A DNA stretch of 64,000 bases from NCBI RefSeq assembly GCF_039727615.1, contig NZ_CP152474.1, forward strand, positions 434,001 through 498,000. Direction: 5' to 3'. The DNA is from Leclercia sp. S52 (GTDB lineage: Bacteria; Pseudomonadota; Gammaproteobacteria; Enterobacterales; Enterobacteriaceae). Of the stretch, positions 12,713 through 21,234 are shown piece after piece (positions within the stretch are counted from its first letter, which is position 1; every line of letters starts with the position of its first letter). A program made the position numbers and the translations under genes. A model generated the notes under the pieces. It was not told the DNA's origin and did no database searches. It saw only the letters and a list, made by a program, of their open reading frames with translations.

Positions 12713-13333
12713 ATGACCACCCCGACTTTTGACACAATCGAAGCGCAGGCAAGCTACGGTATTGGTTTGCAGGTAGGACAGCAGCTGAGCGAATCAGGTC
12801 TGCAGGGTCTGTTACCGGAAGCGCTGGTGGCGGGTATCGCCGATGCGCTGGAAGGTAAGCACCCGGCGGTTCCGGTTGATGTGGTTCACCGCGCGCTGCG
12901 CGAAATCCACGAGCGTGCTGACTCCGTGCGTCGCGCGCGTTTTGAAGAGATGGCAGCGGCAGGCGAGAAGTTTCTCGAAGAGAACCGTGAGCGTGAAGGC
13001 GTGAACAGCACCGAAACCGGCCTGCAGTTCCGCGTGATCAATCAGGGTGACGGCGCAATCCCGGCGCGTACCGACCACGTTCGCGTGCACTACACCGGTA
13101 AACTGATCGACGGCACCGTGTTCGACAGCTCCGTAGCCCGCGGCGAACCGGCTGAATTCCCGGTAAACGGCGTGATCCCTGGCTGGATCGAAGCCCTGAC
13201 CCTGATGCCGGTTGGCTCCAAGTGGGAACTGACTATTCCTCAGAACCTGGCCTACGGCGAGCGCGGCGCTGGCGCGTCCATTCCGCCATTCAGCACCCTG
13301 GTCTTCGAAGTTGAGCTGCTGGAAATCCTCTAA
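12713..13333 (+). CDS. fklB: FklB, FKBP-type peptidyl-prolyl isomerase (FKBP22)
   Basis: A 206-residue isomerase with an N-terminal helical dimerisation arm (residues 1-100) and a C-terminal FKBP domain. The domain shows [35 protein letters not shown] and [14 protein letters not shown]. It accelerates proline isomerisation during folding and, having no signal peptide, is cytoplasmic. Start ATG 12713 (GGAAATCCC before it) gives the E. coli length; the frame is open 16 codons further upstream. Confidence 0.96.
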   Translation: MTTPTFDTIEAQASYGIGLQVGQQLSESGLQGLLPEALVAGIADALEGKHPAVPVDVVHRALREIHERADSVRRARFEEMAAAGEKFLEENREREGVNSTETGLQFRVINQGDGAIPARTDHVRVHYTGKLIDGTVFDSSVARGEPAEFPVNGVIPGWIEALTLMPVGSKWELTIPQNLAYGERGAGASIPPFSTLVFEVELLEIL

Positions 13334-13639
13334 TTCCGCACGCTTTCCTCTCCCCGACGGGGGAGGGGAATTCAGTTAAAAAACCTATAGTTACGCGCTA
13401 ATCAACAGATTATCTTGCAAATGGTCACAGTAAGTGTATTTTTGTGAGCTGTTTTGCGTTGCTTAAGTGATATGACACTCACTTCCAACATATTATTAAC
13501 ATAATATTTAAATCATAGTATTCATCCCGCCGATTCTTACCTAATATCGATGAGTCCTTAATCGGGCCGTCGCTTTTCGACGTAATAAAGGGCCAGAAGA
13601 GCCTAAACAACACAGGCAGTAACAACAGGAAAACATCAC
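13334..13639 (+). promoter_or_regulatory. fklB-cycA intergenic region / long cycA leader
   Basis: 306 bp without a gene. A CCTCTCCCC-gac-GGGGGAGGGG hairpin (13348-13372) right after fklB can end its transcript. The rest is AT-rich and should hold the cycA promoter and a long 5' leader. In related bacteria cycA mRNA is repressed by the small RNA GcvB near its start codon; I cannot verify the pairing by eye. Confidence 0.5.
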
Positions 13640-15049
13640 ATGGTAGATCAGGTAAAAGTCGTTGCCGACGAAGAGGCACCGTCTGAACAGTCGCTACGGC
13701 GTAATCTCACAAACCGTCATATTCAGCTTATCGCCATCGGCGGCGCTATCGGCACCGGGCTGTTTATGGGGTCAGGCAAAACCATTAGTCTTGCCGGTCC
13801 GTCGATCATTTTTGTCTATATGATCATCGGCTTTATGCTCTTTTTCGTTATGCGAGCCATGGGAGAGCTGCTGCTCTCGAATCTCGAATATAAATCCTTC
13901 AGCGACTTTGCCTCCGACCTTCTCGGGCCGTGGGCGGGTTACTTCACCGGCTGGACCTACTGGTTCTGCTGGGTGGTTACCGGGATGGCTGACGTCGTCG
14001 CCATTACGGCCTATGCGCAGTTCTGGTTCCCGGGGCTGTCGGACTGGGTTGCCTCGCTGGCGGTGATTGTCCTGCTGCTGAGCCTTAACCTCGCCACCGT
14101 AAAAATGTTCGGTGAGATGGAGTTCTGGTTCGCGATGATCAAAATTGTCGCCATTGTCGGCCTGATTGTGGTCGGCCTGGTGATGGTCATGACTCACTTT
14201 ACCTCCCCGAGCGGCGTTGAGGCCTCGTTCTCCCATCTGTGGAATGACGGCGGCTGGTTCCCGAAAGGGCTGAGTGGATTCTTTGCCGGCTTCCAGATTG
14301 CGGTCTTCGCCTTCGTGGGGATTGAGCTGGTAGGTACGACAGCTGCTGAAACCAAAGATCCTGAGAAGTCTCTGCCGCGGGCGATTAACTCGATTCCCGT
14401 GCGTATCATCATGTTCTACGTCTTCGCGCTGATCGTGATTATGTCGGTCACGCCGTGGAGTTCCGTTGTCCCAACCAAGAGCCCGTTCGTTGAGCTGTTC
14501 GTGCTGGTGGGTCTGCCGGCAGCGGCGAGCCTGATTAATTTCGTGGTGCTGACCTCCGCGGCCTCGTCGGCTAACAGCGGCGTGTTCTCCACCAGCCGTA
14601 TGCTGTTCGGTCTGGCGCAGGAAGGCGTGGCGCCGAGCGCGTTCGCCAAGCTGTCAAAGCGTGCGGTACCGGCAAAAGGGCTGACCTTCTCCTGTATCTG
14701 CCTGCTGGGCGGCGTGGTGATGCTCTATGTGAACCCAAGCGTGATTGGCGCGTTCACCATGATCACCACGGTGTCGGCGATCCTGTTCATGTTCGTCTGG
14801 ACCATCATCCTGTGCTCGTACCTGGTGTACCGCAAGCAGCGTCCGCACCTGCATGAAAAATCCATCTACAAGATGCCGCTGGGCAAGCTGATGTGCTGGG
14901 TCTGCATGGCGTTCTTCGTGTTTGTGCTGGTACTGCTGACGCTGGAAGAGGATACCCGTCAGGCGCTGATCGTCACGCCGCTGTGGTTTATCGCGCTGGG
15001 GCTGGGCTGGCTGTTTATCGGTAAGAAAAGAATGGCAGGCGTAAGATAA
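13640..15049 (+). CDS. cycA: CycA, D-serine/D-alanine/glycine:H+ symporter
   Basis: A 469-residue amino acid permease of the APC superfamily with twelve transmembrane helices. The family signature IAIGGAIGTGLFMGSG lies in helix 1 and PEKSLPRAIN in the cytoplasmic loop after helix 6. It imports glycine, D-alanine, D-serine and the drug D-cycloserine with protons. The sequence is collinear with E. coli CycA (470). It is monocistronic, ending at a clear terminator. Confidence 0.97.
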   Translation: MVDQVKVVADEEAPSEQSLRRNLTNRHIQLIAIGGAIGTGLFMGSGKTISLAGPSIIFVYMIIGFMLFFVMRAMGELLLSNLEYKSFSDFASDLLGPWAGYFTGWTYWFCWVVTGMADVVAITAYAQFWFPGLSDWVASLAVIVLLLSLNLATVKMFGEMEFWFAMIKIVAIVGLIVVGLVMVMTHFTSPSGVEASFSHLWNDGGWFPKGLSGFFAGFQIAVFAFVGIELVGTTAAETKDPEKSLPRAINSIPVRIIMFYVFALIVIMSVTPWSSVVPTKSPFVELFVLVGLPAAASLINFVVLTSAASSANSGVFSTSRMLFGLAQEGVAPSAFAKLSKRAVPAKGLTFSCICLLGGVVMLYVNPSVIGAFTMITTVSAILFMFVWTIILCSYLVYRKQRPHLHEKSIYKMPLGKLMCWVCMAFFVFVLVLLTLEEDTRQALIVTPLWFIALGLGWLFIGKKRMAGVR

Positions 15050-15053
15050 AAGC

Positions 15054-15081
15054 AAAACGGCAACTTCGGTTGCCGTTTTTT
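15054..15081 (+). terminator. cycA terminator
   Basis: AAAACGGCAAC, TTCG loop, GTTGCCGTTTTTTAT: a long stem on a tetraloop with a T tract. Confidence 0.92.
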
Positions 15082-15133
15082 ATGTGTTCCCCCCTCTCCC
15101 TGTGGGTGAGGGCATCAGGCCGCAGCGCCTTTG

Positions 15134-15796
15134 TTATTCCCCGGCCAGCGCCCGTGGGAACAGCACGTTATTCTCGAGGCTGATGTGCTCCATCAGATCG
15201 TCGATCATCTCGTTAATCCCGTTATACATCGCGCGCCAGGTGGTGCAGGCATCCGCAGGCGGAGTCACGTTATTGGTGATGTGCTTGATCACCTCGACCA
15301 GTTCACCGGCGTCGTCATGCTCGCTTTCCATCACGCTGATGGGCCCCATCGCCTGGCTACCCATCCCCTGTTTAATCATGGGGAACAGGATCTGCTCCTC
15401 TTTCATCATGTGGCTGGACAGCTCTTCGTGCAGCATGGTCAGGTTCTTCGCGAGGCCGCGCGGGACAGAGGCTTTCTCCGCATGAACGCGCTCAACCTTG
15501 GTCGCCTGCAGGATCAGTTCCGGCAGCTGTTCGCGGTGGCGGTCATGGTAACGGACGATGATGTGATTGATGATTTCGCCCAGCGCCACGCTGCGCCAGT
15601 CTTTTTCCAGCGGCTGCTCAGCCAGTTTCGCCAGTTCAGCTTCGATGAGGTCCAGATCCAGTTCCTTACGCGATGCCGCCCGCGCCAGGGTTTGCTTACC
15701 GCCACAGCAGTAATCCATATCGTATTTACGAAACAGCGCAGAAGCGCGTGGGATGGAGAGCGCCAGCTCGCCTAAAGGTTGGTCGCGGAAGGCCAT
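15134..15796 (-). CDS. ytfE: YtfE (RIC), di-iron protein for repair of iron centres
   Basis: A 220-residue protein with the ScdA N-terminal motif ([13 protein letters not shown], vicinal Cys near residue 30) and a C-terminal hemerythrin-like four-helix bundle whose His/Glu ligands appear in [28 protein letters not shown] and [13 protein letters not shown]. It repairs iron-sulfur clusters after nitric oxide or peroxide damage. Start ATG 15796 ([10 protein letters not shown]) gives the E. coli length exactly; the frame is open 15 codons upstream but crosses the NsrR operator. A near-perfect NsrR site lies in the promoter. Confidence 0.96.
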   Translation of the reverse strand: MAFRDQPLGELALSIPRASALFRKYDMDYCCGGKQTLARAASRKELDLDLIEAELAKLAEQPLEKDWRSVALGEIINHIIVRYHDRHREQLPELILQATKVERVHAEKASVPRGLAKNLTMLHEELSSHMMKEEQILFPMIKQGMGSQAMGPISVMESEHDDAGELVEVIKHITNNVTPPADACTTWRAMYNGINEMIDDLMEHISLENNVLFPRALAGE

Positions 15797-15821
15797 GGTC
15801 GTTACCTCATCGTTATTTGAT

Positions 15822-15844
15822 AAGATGTATTTTAAATGCATCTT
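15822..15844 (-). promoter_or_regulatory. NsrR operator in the ytfE promoter
   Basis: Two 11-base arms AAGATGyATTT around one central base form a perfect inverted repeat. This is the enterobacterial NsrR consensus; NsrR, a nitric-oxide-sensing Rrf2 repressor, represses ytfE in E. coli. Confidence 0.88.
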
Positions 15845-15974
15845 TAAGGTGAGGATATAACCCTTTAGGAGCAGAGGGTAAAAAGGCGGGCGATTCTAAA
15901 AACTTTCTTATGTTTTAACTTGCTGAAAGGATTTAATTATTTCCGAAAAACAGGGTGGTTAGACCACGAAACGT

Positions 15975-16001
15975 TAAATAACACGCCTGCTTTGCCGATA
16001 T
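15975..16001 (+). promoter_or_regulatory. Sigma-28 (FliA) promoter of the Tsr-like chemoreceptor
   Basis: TAAA (15975-15978), exactly 15 bases, GCCGATAT (15994-16001): one mismatch to the consensus GCCGATAA. Confidence 0.88.
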
Positions 16002-16038
16002 GTCCTCAACAGACAATGTCCTGCACATAAGGTTAAGA

Positions 16039-17688
16039 ATGTTTAAACGGATTAAAGTAATCACCCTGTTAGTCTCGGTACTGCTGGTGCTCGGGCTGAT
16101 GCAAATCATCGCCGCGACGGTTTTTATCAATGCCCTGAACAATGATAAGGACAATTTCACTGTTTCCCAGCTGTCCAGCCAGAACGTGGCAGAGTTTACC
16201 GACGCGTGGATCAGCCTGAACCAGGCACGCGTGACCCTTAACCGCGGCATGCTCCGTCTGCAAAGCAGCACGGCGACCGAGATCAACGGCACGCAGTTGG
16301 GCGAGCTGGTCACCGCCGGGAAAGCCCTGCTTACCGAAGCCCAGGGGCATTACGACAAATATTATGCCCTGCCGGAAACCCCGGGCCTGGATGAGAAGCT
16401 GGCCGATCGACTGGAAGAGCAGTACCGCGCTTACCACTCCACGCTGACGAAAATGAACGAGCTGTTGGCCGAGGGCAAGCTGGACGATATGTTCAAGCAG
16501 AATGCCGAGAAGAAGCAGGTGGCAATGCAGGCAGTGTACCGCGAATGGCGTGAAGCGCAGGCGAAACTGACCAGCGCGGGCATCACCGATAACGAGAACG
16601 ACTACCAGCGTATCCTGTGGATCCTGTCGGCCATTATGGTGATTGTGGTGGCGGTGATTGTCGCCAGCTGGATCGCCATGCGCAACGTGCTGCTGAAGCC
16701 GCTGCATGAGGTGATTGCGCATATTCGCGCCATCGCCGCTGGCGACCTGACGCAGCCGATCGATGCCCAGGGTCAGAATGAAATGGCGCTGCTGGCGCAT
16801 AACGTTCACGAGATGCAAAAGGCGCTGGCCAACACCGTGGGCGTGGTGCGTGATGGGGCGGATACTATTTTCACCGGCGCCGGTGAAATCTCTGCAGGCA
16901 GTAACGACCTCTCTTCCCGTACCGAGCAGCAGGCGGCCTCCCTGGAAGAGACCGCGGCCAGCATGGAGCAGTTAACCGCGACCGTGAAGCAGAACGCCGA
17001 TAACGCCCGTCAGGCGTCACGTCTGGCGCTGGACGCTTCTTCTACGGCGAAGAAAGGCGGCAACGTGGTCGAAGGCGTGGTGCGCACCATGGACGAAATC
17101 GCCACCAGCTCCAGCAAGATTGCCCAGATCACCAACGTGATCGATGGCATTGCCTTCCAGACCAACATTCTGGCGCTGAACGCGGCGGTAGAAGCAGCGC
17201 GTGCCGGCGAGCAGGGCCGCGGATTTGCGGTGGTGGCAGGGGAAGTACGTACTCTGGCCCAGCGCAGCGCCCAGGCCGCGAAAGAGATCAAAGGCCTGAT
17301 TGACGACTCTGGCGCGCGCGTCAGTGCGGGTTCCGCACTGGTGAATGAAGCCGGGGCGACGATGGCGGAAATCGTCAGCGCCGTCACCCGCGTGACTGAC
17401 ATCATGGGCGAAATCGCTTCCGCCTCGGATGAGCAGAGCCGCGGTATTGACCAGGTAGGTCAGGCGGTGGCCGAAATGGATCGTGTGACCCAGCAGAACG
17501 CCTCGCTGGTTGAGGAGTCTGCAGCGGCGGCGGCGGCGCTGGAAGAGCAGGCGGCGCGTCTGAACGAGGCGGTGGCGGTGTTTAAGATTGTTCACGGCCA
17601 GGCAGCTAAAGCGGCACCCGTGAAAACCTATACCGCAAAAGCGAAACCGGTGCTGGCAACGACGGACGCTAACTGGGAAACCTTCTAA
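16039..17688 (+). CDS. Tsr-like methyl-accepting chemotaxis protein
   Basis: A 549-residue chemoreceptor: membrane helix 1 (residues 6-30), periplasmic TarH-type four-helix domain, membrane helix 2 (about 193-215), HAMP, methylation helices, and the conserved hairpin tip around [15 protein letters not shown]. It ends in NWETF, the pentapeptide that docks CheR and CheB, so it belongs with the high-abundance receptors. It is most similar to E. coli Tsr (serine) in the N-terminus and signalling half, but the ligand pocket is diverged. Start ATG 16039 was chosen (AAGG upstream, MFKRIKV as in Tsr); the earlier in-frame start lies in the promoter. E. coli tsr is at another place. Confidence 0.92.
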   Translation: MFKRIKVITLLVSVLLVLGLMQIIAATVFINALNNDKDNFTVSQLSSQNVAEFTDAWISLNQARVTLNRGMLRLQSSTATEINGTQLGELVTAGKALLTEAQGHYDKYYALPETPGLDEKLADRLEEQYRAYHSTLTKMNELLAEGKLDDMFKQNAEKKQVAMQAVYREWREAQAKLTSAGITDNENDYQRILWILSAIMVIVVAVIVASWIAMRNVLLKPLHEVIAHIRAIAAGDLTQPIDAQGQNEMALLAHNVHEMQKALANTVGVVRDGADTIFTGAGEISAGSNDLSSRTEQQAASLEETAASMEQLTATVKQNADNARQASRLALDASSTAKKGGNVVEGVVRTMDEIATSSSKIAQITNVIDGIAFQTNILALNAAVEAARAGEQGRGFAVVAGEVRTLAQRSAQAAKEIKGLIDDSGARVSAGSALVNEAGATMAEIVSAVTRVTDIMGEIASASDEQSRGIDQVGQAVAEMDRVTQQNASLVEESAAAAAALEEQAARLNEAVAVFKIVHGQAAKAAPVKTYTAKAKPVLATTDANWETF

Positions 17689-17690
17689 AA

Positions 17691-17764
17691 CCTGCCGGGT
17701 GGCGCTAACGCTTACCCGGCCTACGAAACCTGCCGGGTGGCGGCTTCGCCTTACCCGGCCTACG
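17691..17764. repeat. Two tandem REP palindromes
   Basis: TGCCGGGTGGCG...CCCGGCCTACG occurs twice in a row between the chemoreceptor and ytfF, the usual REP/BIME layout at convergent gene ends. Confidence 0.85.
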
Positions 17765-17767
17765 GAA

Positions 17768-18739
17768 CTACGAAACCGGCACTACTGCCGGTTTTTCCGG
17801 CTTCGCGCTCACCGCAATCACCACTCCCACCACCAGCAACACAATCCCCGTACCGGTTAACAACGGCGGCAGGCTCTGGCGCATCAGGAAGGTATACAGC
17901 AACCCGGCCAGGGTTTCGAAAACGATCAGCGGCCCTAAGACTACCGTCGGCAATTTCTGACTGGCGACGTTCCAGCACAGGGCACCCACCCACGAGCAGC
18001 AAATAGCAATCGCCACCATCAGCCCGAGGAACACCCAGGGCCGCGGCCCCAGCGGCAGGGCGAAGTCCGGCTGCTGCACGTTCAGCCAGGCGCAGGCGGC
18101 GAGATAGCCCAGCAGCGACACCGGGAGCGTCACCAGCGCCTGGGCGGTGGCCCACATCATCGGATGTTTGTCCGGATTCTCCCGCAGCCAGCGGGCATTA
18201 CGCAGGGCATACCACGCCCAGCAGACCACCGATACCGACGCCAGCAGGATCCCCGAGACATAGCGCCAGCCGCTGCCCCCGGCCACGCCGTGCCGCAGCT
18301 CGGCAATGTTGACGCAGGCCAGCCCCAGCGCAATCGCCACCAGGCCGGGCACCATCTTCGACCACGCCAGCTTGCCGTCGCGCTGGCTGTAGAGCAGATT
18401 GGCGAACACCGGGATCACCACCGGCAGCGTGCCGATGATCATCGTTGAGACGGGGGCCCCGGTACGCTGAATGGCGCTCGCCAGGCAGATGTAATAGATG
18501 AGGTTGCCCATCATGGTCAGCGCCAGCGCGGTCAGCCAGTCCTGTCGTTTCAGCTGGCGTAACCGCCCCCTTCCGAGCCAGGCGATCGGCAGGGCGATCA
18601 GCCCCAGCGCCAGATAGCGCCCCATCGACTGCAATGCCGCCGGGTACTCCGGCACAATCAACGGGCCGACAAAAATCAGCCCCCACATTAACCCTGCAAG
18701 CAGGGCATACAACACGCCGCTAACCATTTTTCTATCCAT
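17768..18739 (-). CDS. ytfF: YtfF, inner membrane DMT-superfamily protein
   Basis: A 323-residue protein with ten predicted membrane helices and two EamA-type repeats (LLAGLMWGLIFVGPLIVPEY in helix 1, VASQKLPTVVLGPLIVFETLAG in the second repeat region). It matches E. coli YtfF (321), a putative cysteine or metabolite exporter of unproven substrate. The Met five codons in is an alternative start. An AraC-family gene lies 63 bp upstream on the same strand, an arrangement not found in E. coli K-12. Confidence 0.9.
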   Translation of the reverse strand: MDRKMVSGVLYALLAGLMWGLIFVGPLIVPEYPAALQSMGRYLALGLIALPIAWLGRGRLRQLKRQDWLTALALTMMGNLIYYICLASAIQRTGAPVSTMIIGTLPVVIPVFANLLYSQRDGKLAWSKMVPGLVAIALGLACVNIAELRHGVAGGSGWRYVSGILLASVSVVCWAWYALRNARWLRENPDKHPMMWATAQALVTLPVSLLGYLAACAWLNVQQPDFALPLGPRPWVFLGLMVAIAICCSWVGALCWNVASQKLPTVVLGPLIVFETLAGLLYTFLMRQSLPPLLTGTGIVLLVVGVVIAVSAKPEKPAVVPVS

Positions 18740-18802
18740 CTTTGCTGAACCTGCTGGCAGTGTAGAAAGGCAAAAGGGGGACGTATTGTATGAGATTGCG
18801 CA

Positions 18803-19627
18803 TTAGCGCTTCGCGACCTGTTTCTGGTAGCGCACGGGGGTAATGCCATACCGACGCGTAAACGCCCGGGTCAGATGCGACTGATCGGTCAGGCCCGTCG
18901 CGGCGGCCACTTCAGCCGCAGGCAGCCCCTGAGTGAGAAAAGCTTTGGCGCGCCACAGGCGGATCGCCATCAGCATCTGATGGGGCGTGACGTGAAAATG
19001 GGCTTTGAACTGGCGCTGGAAATGGTATGGGCTGAGCGACACCACCTGCGCCAGCTCGTCGAGGGTCAGGGAGTGCATATAGTTGTCATGCAGATAGTCG
19101 CGCACGCGCTCGAAGCGATGCGCCCCTTCGTGCCGCACCGGGGCATGGCGCGCCAGCGGCTGGAAGGTATCAATCAGATCCAGCAGCAGGCCTTTTTGCG
19201 CCAGCGGATCGTCGGTGTGCCACAGGCCGTAGATCAGCTGACAGATCTGCTGCGAACGTCGCGGATCGTGCCGGGTCACGTCGCTGAACCACCAGTGGCG
19301 AATACCTGTGACCTCTTCCAGCAGATCCGGCTCGAGGTAGATCATCCGGTAACGCCAGCCGTCGGCGGTTTCGGCCTCGCCGGTATGCAGCTCGTCGGGA
19401 TTCATGGTGACCACGGAATGGACGGGGGCGACGTACTGCGTCCCGCGATAGCGAAAGCGTTCGGCACCGGCTTCAATGGCACCGATCCCGAAGGCCTCGT
19501 GTGTATGCGGCTCAAAGGCGTAGCGTGAGATATGGGCGTGATACAGCTCCACGCCCGGCACCTGCGCCAGATGGCGAAAGCGCGCGCTATCTCTCTCATC
19601 GAAGAACTGTTCGGGTACGCCTTGCAC
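18803..19627 (-). CDS. AraC-family transcriptional regulator
   Basis: A 274-residue regulator: N-terminal cupin-type AraC_binding domain (residues about 15-140, with YAFEPHTHEAFGIGAIEAG) and a C-terminal pair of HTH motifs (residues 170-270; SLTLDELAQVVSLSPYHFQR and LPAAEVAAATGLTDQSHLTR). The ligand is unknown. It sits immediately upstream of ytfF in the same direction, so control of that exporter is the simplest guess. Regulators of this architecture often accompany amino acid exporters. No such gene is present at this place in E. coli. Confidence 0.88.
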   Translation of the reverse strand: MQGVPEQFFDERDSARFRHLAQVPGVELYHAHISRYAFEPHTHEAFGIGAIEAGAERFRYRGTQYVAPVHSVVTMNPDELHTGEAETADGWRYRMIYLEPDLLEEVTGIRHWWFSDVTRHDPRRSQQICQLIYGLWHTDDPLAQKGLLLDLIDTFQPLARHAPVRHEGAHRFERVRDYLHDNYMHSLTLDELAQVVSLSPYHFQRQFKAHFHVTPHQMLMAIRLWRAKAFLTQGLPAAEVAAATGLTDQSHLTRAFTRRYGITPVRYQKQVAKR

Positions 19628-19707
19628 GGTGAGCCTCCTCGCGGGTCAGATTTCATTATCAGAGATGACCCGGAGGGATGCCACAATAATTAACCAGCTT
19701 TTAACAA

Positions 19708-20556
19708 TTACAGGATACCCTTCACGCTCTCGGCCAGGGAGGTCGTCGGGCGACCCAGCAGCGCGCTCAGGGTACGGCTGTCATCAAACAGACCGCCCTT
19801 CGAGGCCCCCACGTCGGAGTCGGCCAGCATATCGGCCAGACCCGCCGGTAAGCCCACGCCCTTCAGCGCGGCGGCAAAATCAGCTTCGCTCAGGTTCTGG
19901 TAGGCCACGTTTTTCCCGCTCTGGCGGCTCAGTTCGGCAGCCAGCTCGCTTAAGGTCCACGCCTGGTCGCCCGCCAGCTCATACACTTTCCCGGCATGAC
20001 CCTCTTCGCTGATAACGCGGGCCGCGGCGGCGGCATAGTCGGCGCGAGTCGCAGAGGCGATCTTGCCTTCACTCGCAGAGCCGATGAACACCCCGTGCTC
20101 CAGAGCCGGCGGGGCGCTGGCGAGGTAGTTTTCGGTATACCAGCCGTTACGCAGCAGGGCGTAAGGAATGCCGGATTCTGCCAGCGCTTTTTCGGTGGCG
20201 ACGTGCTCCACGTGCAGCCCCAGCGGTGAGGTGTCGGCATGCAGCAGGCTGGTGTAGGCGATAAATTTCACCCCCGCCGCCTTCGCCGCGTTAATCACGT
20301 TCTGATGCTGCGGCGCGCGCTGGCCCACTTCGCTGGAGGAGATCAGCAGCAGTTTATCCACGCCCGCGAGCGCGGCGGTGAAGGCGGCCTGGTCGGTGTA
20401 ATCGGCCTGACGGACGGCCACGCCCTGCTGGCTCAGCGCGTCGGCCTTCGCCGGGTTACGCACAATGGCGACCAGCTGGCTGGCCGGAACGGTTTTCAGG
20501 AGCTGTTCAATAACGAGTTGGCCAAGCTGGCCGGTAGCGCCGGTAATCGCGATCAT
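19708..20556 (-). CDS. qorB: QorB, NAD(P)H:quinone oxidoreductase (YtfG)
   Basis: A 282-residue NmrA-like short-chain dehydrogenase-fold protein. The dinucleotide-binding motif GATGQLG starts at residue 5, and the family patterns LLISSSEVGQR and YTSLLHAD follow. E. coli QorB reduces quinones with NADPH. Start ATG 20556 opens the Rossmann fold; the frame is open 15 codons upstream. It is divergent from the HxlR regulator ytfH, with a symmetrical operator between them. Confidence 0.94.
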   Translation of the reverse strand: MIAITGATGQLGQLVIEQLLKTVPASQLVAIVRNPAKADALSQQGVAVRQADYTDQAAFTAALAGVDKLLLISSSEVGQRAPQHQNVINAAKAAGVKFIAYTSLLHADTSPLGLHVEHVATEKALAESGIPYALLRNGWYTENYLASAPPALEHGVFIGSASEGKIASATRADYAAAAARVISEEGHAGKVYELAGDQAWTLSELAAELSRQSGKNVAYQNLSEADFAAALKGVGLPAGLADMLADSDVGASKGGLFDDSRTLSALLGRPTTSLAESVKGIL

Positions 20557-20611
20557 GATGAATATCCTTCGTCTCGTGTGAATGTTGTGGCACACTATCA
20601 CTCAAACTAAC

Positions 20612-20633
20612 TTTTAGTAAGTACGTACAAAAA
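20612..20633. promoter_or_regulatory. Symmetric operator between qorB and ytfH
   Basis: The 22-bp dyad reads TTTT, GTA, GTAC, TAC, AAAA with single unpaired bases between blocks, and every block matches its partner. It lies in the 89-bp divergent gap and 12 bp before the ytfH start, so it is the likely binding site of YtfH (QorR) itself. Confidence 0.75.
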
Positions 20634-20645
20634 GGTAAGTATCAA

Positions 20646-21026
20646 ATGACCAATCCAACCCTCAGCGAGCAAATGCGCGACGGCAATCTCTTTGCCGAGC
20701 AGTGTCCTTCCCGGGATGTGCTCAAGCATGTGACCAGCCGCTGGGGCGTGCTGATCCTGGTGGCGTTGCGTCAGGGGACGCATCGCTTTAGCGATCTGCG
20801 GCGCAAGATGGGCGGGGTAAGCGAGAAGATGCTGGCCCAGTCGCTGCAGGCGCTGGAGCAGGATGGTTTTATCAATCGCGTGTCGTATCCGGTGGTGCCG
20901 CCGCACGTGGAGTACAGTCTGACGCCGCTGGGGGAAGAGGTGAGCGAAAAGGTGGCGGCGCTGGCCGACTGGATCGAGCTGAATTTACCGCAGGTGATGA
21001 GTAACCGCGTGGAACGTGCTGCCTGA
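20646..21026 (+). CDS. ytfH: YtfH (QorR), HxlR-family redox-sensing repressor
   Basis: A 126-residue winged-helix protein of the HxlR/DUF24 family (CPSRDVLKHVTSRWGVLILVAL near the N-terminus, HVEYSLTPLGEEV wing). Cys20 sits in the conserved position used as a redox or electrophile sensor by family members such as QorR/HypR. The length equals E. coli YtfH. Divergent from qorB, it probably represses both. Confidence 0.93.
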   Translation: MTNPTLSEQMRDGNLFAEQCPSRDVLKHVTSRWGVLILVALRQGTHRFSDLRRKMGGVSEKMLAQSLQALEQDGFINRVSYPVVPPHVEYSLTPLGEEVSEKVAALADWIELNLPQVMSNRVERAA

Positions 21027-21105
21027 TGCCCTCACCCTGGCCCTCTCTCACAGGGAGAGGGTACAAACACTAAAAACGACAACGTGCGTTGCCGTTTTGC
21101 TTTTA
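21024..21105 (+). repeat. CCCTCACC/GGGAGAGGG inverted repeat and ytfH terminator
   Basis: A CCCTCACCCTGGCCCTCTC...GAGAGGG palindrome (to 21062) abuts the ytfH stop. It is followed by the hairpin GACAACG-tg-CGTTGCC with TTTTGCTTTT, a good intrinsic terminator. Confidence 0.7.
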
Positions 21106-21137
21106 CCTTGTGCGGCGTGATTGCCTGGCTGACGGTT

Positions 21138-21228
21138 TTGTAGGCCCGGCAAGCGAAGCGCCGCCGGGCACTGCGCGGTCTGATTGCCGGGTGGCGGCTG
21201 CGCCTTACCCGGCCTACAAAAACCGCAC
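21138..21228. repeat. REP palindrome pair between ytfH and cpdB
   Basis: GGCCCGGCAAGCG...CGCCGGGC and TGCCGGGTGGCGGCTGCGCC...CCCGGCC lie in tandem at convergent gene ends. Confidence 0.8.
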
Positions 21229-21234
21229 CTGCTG

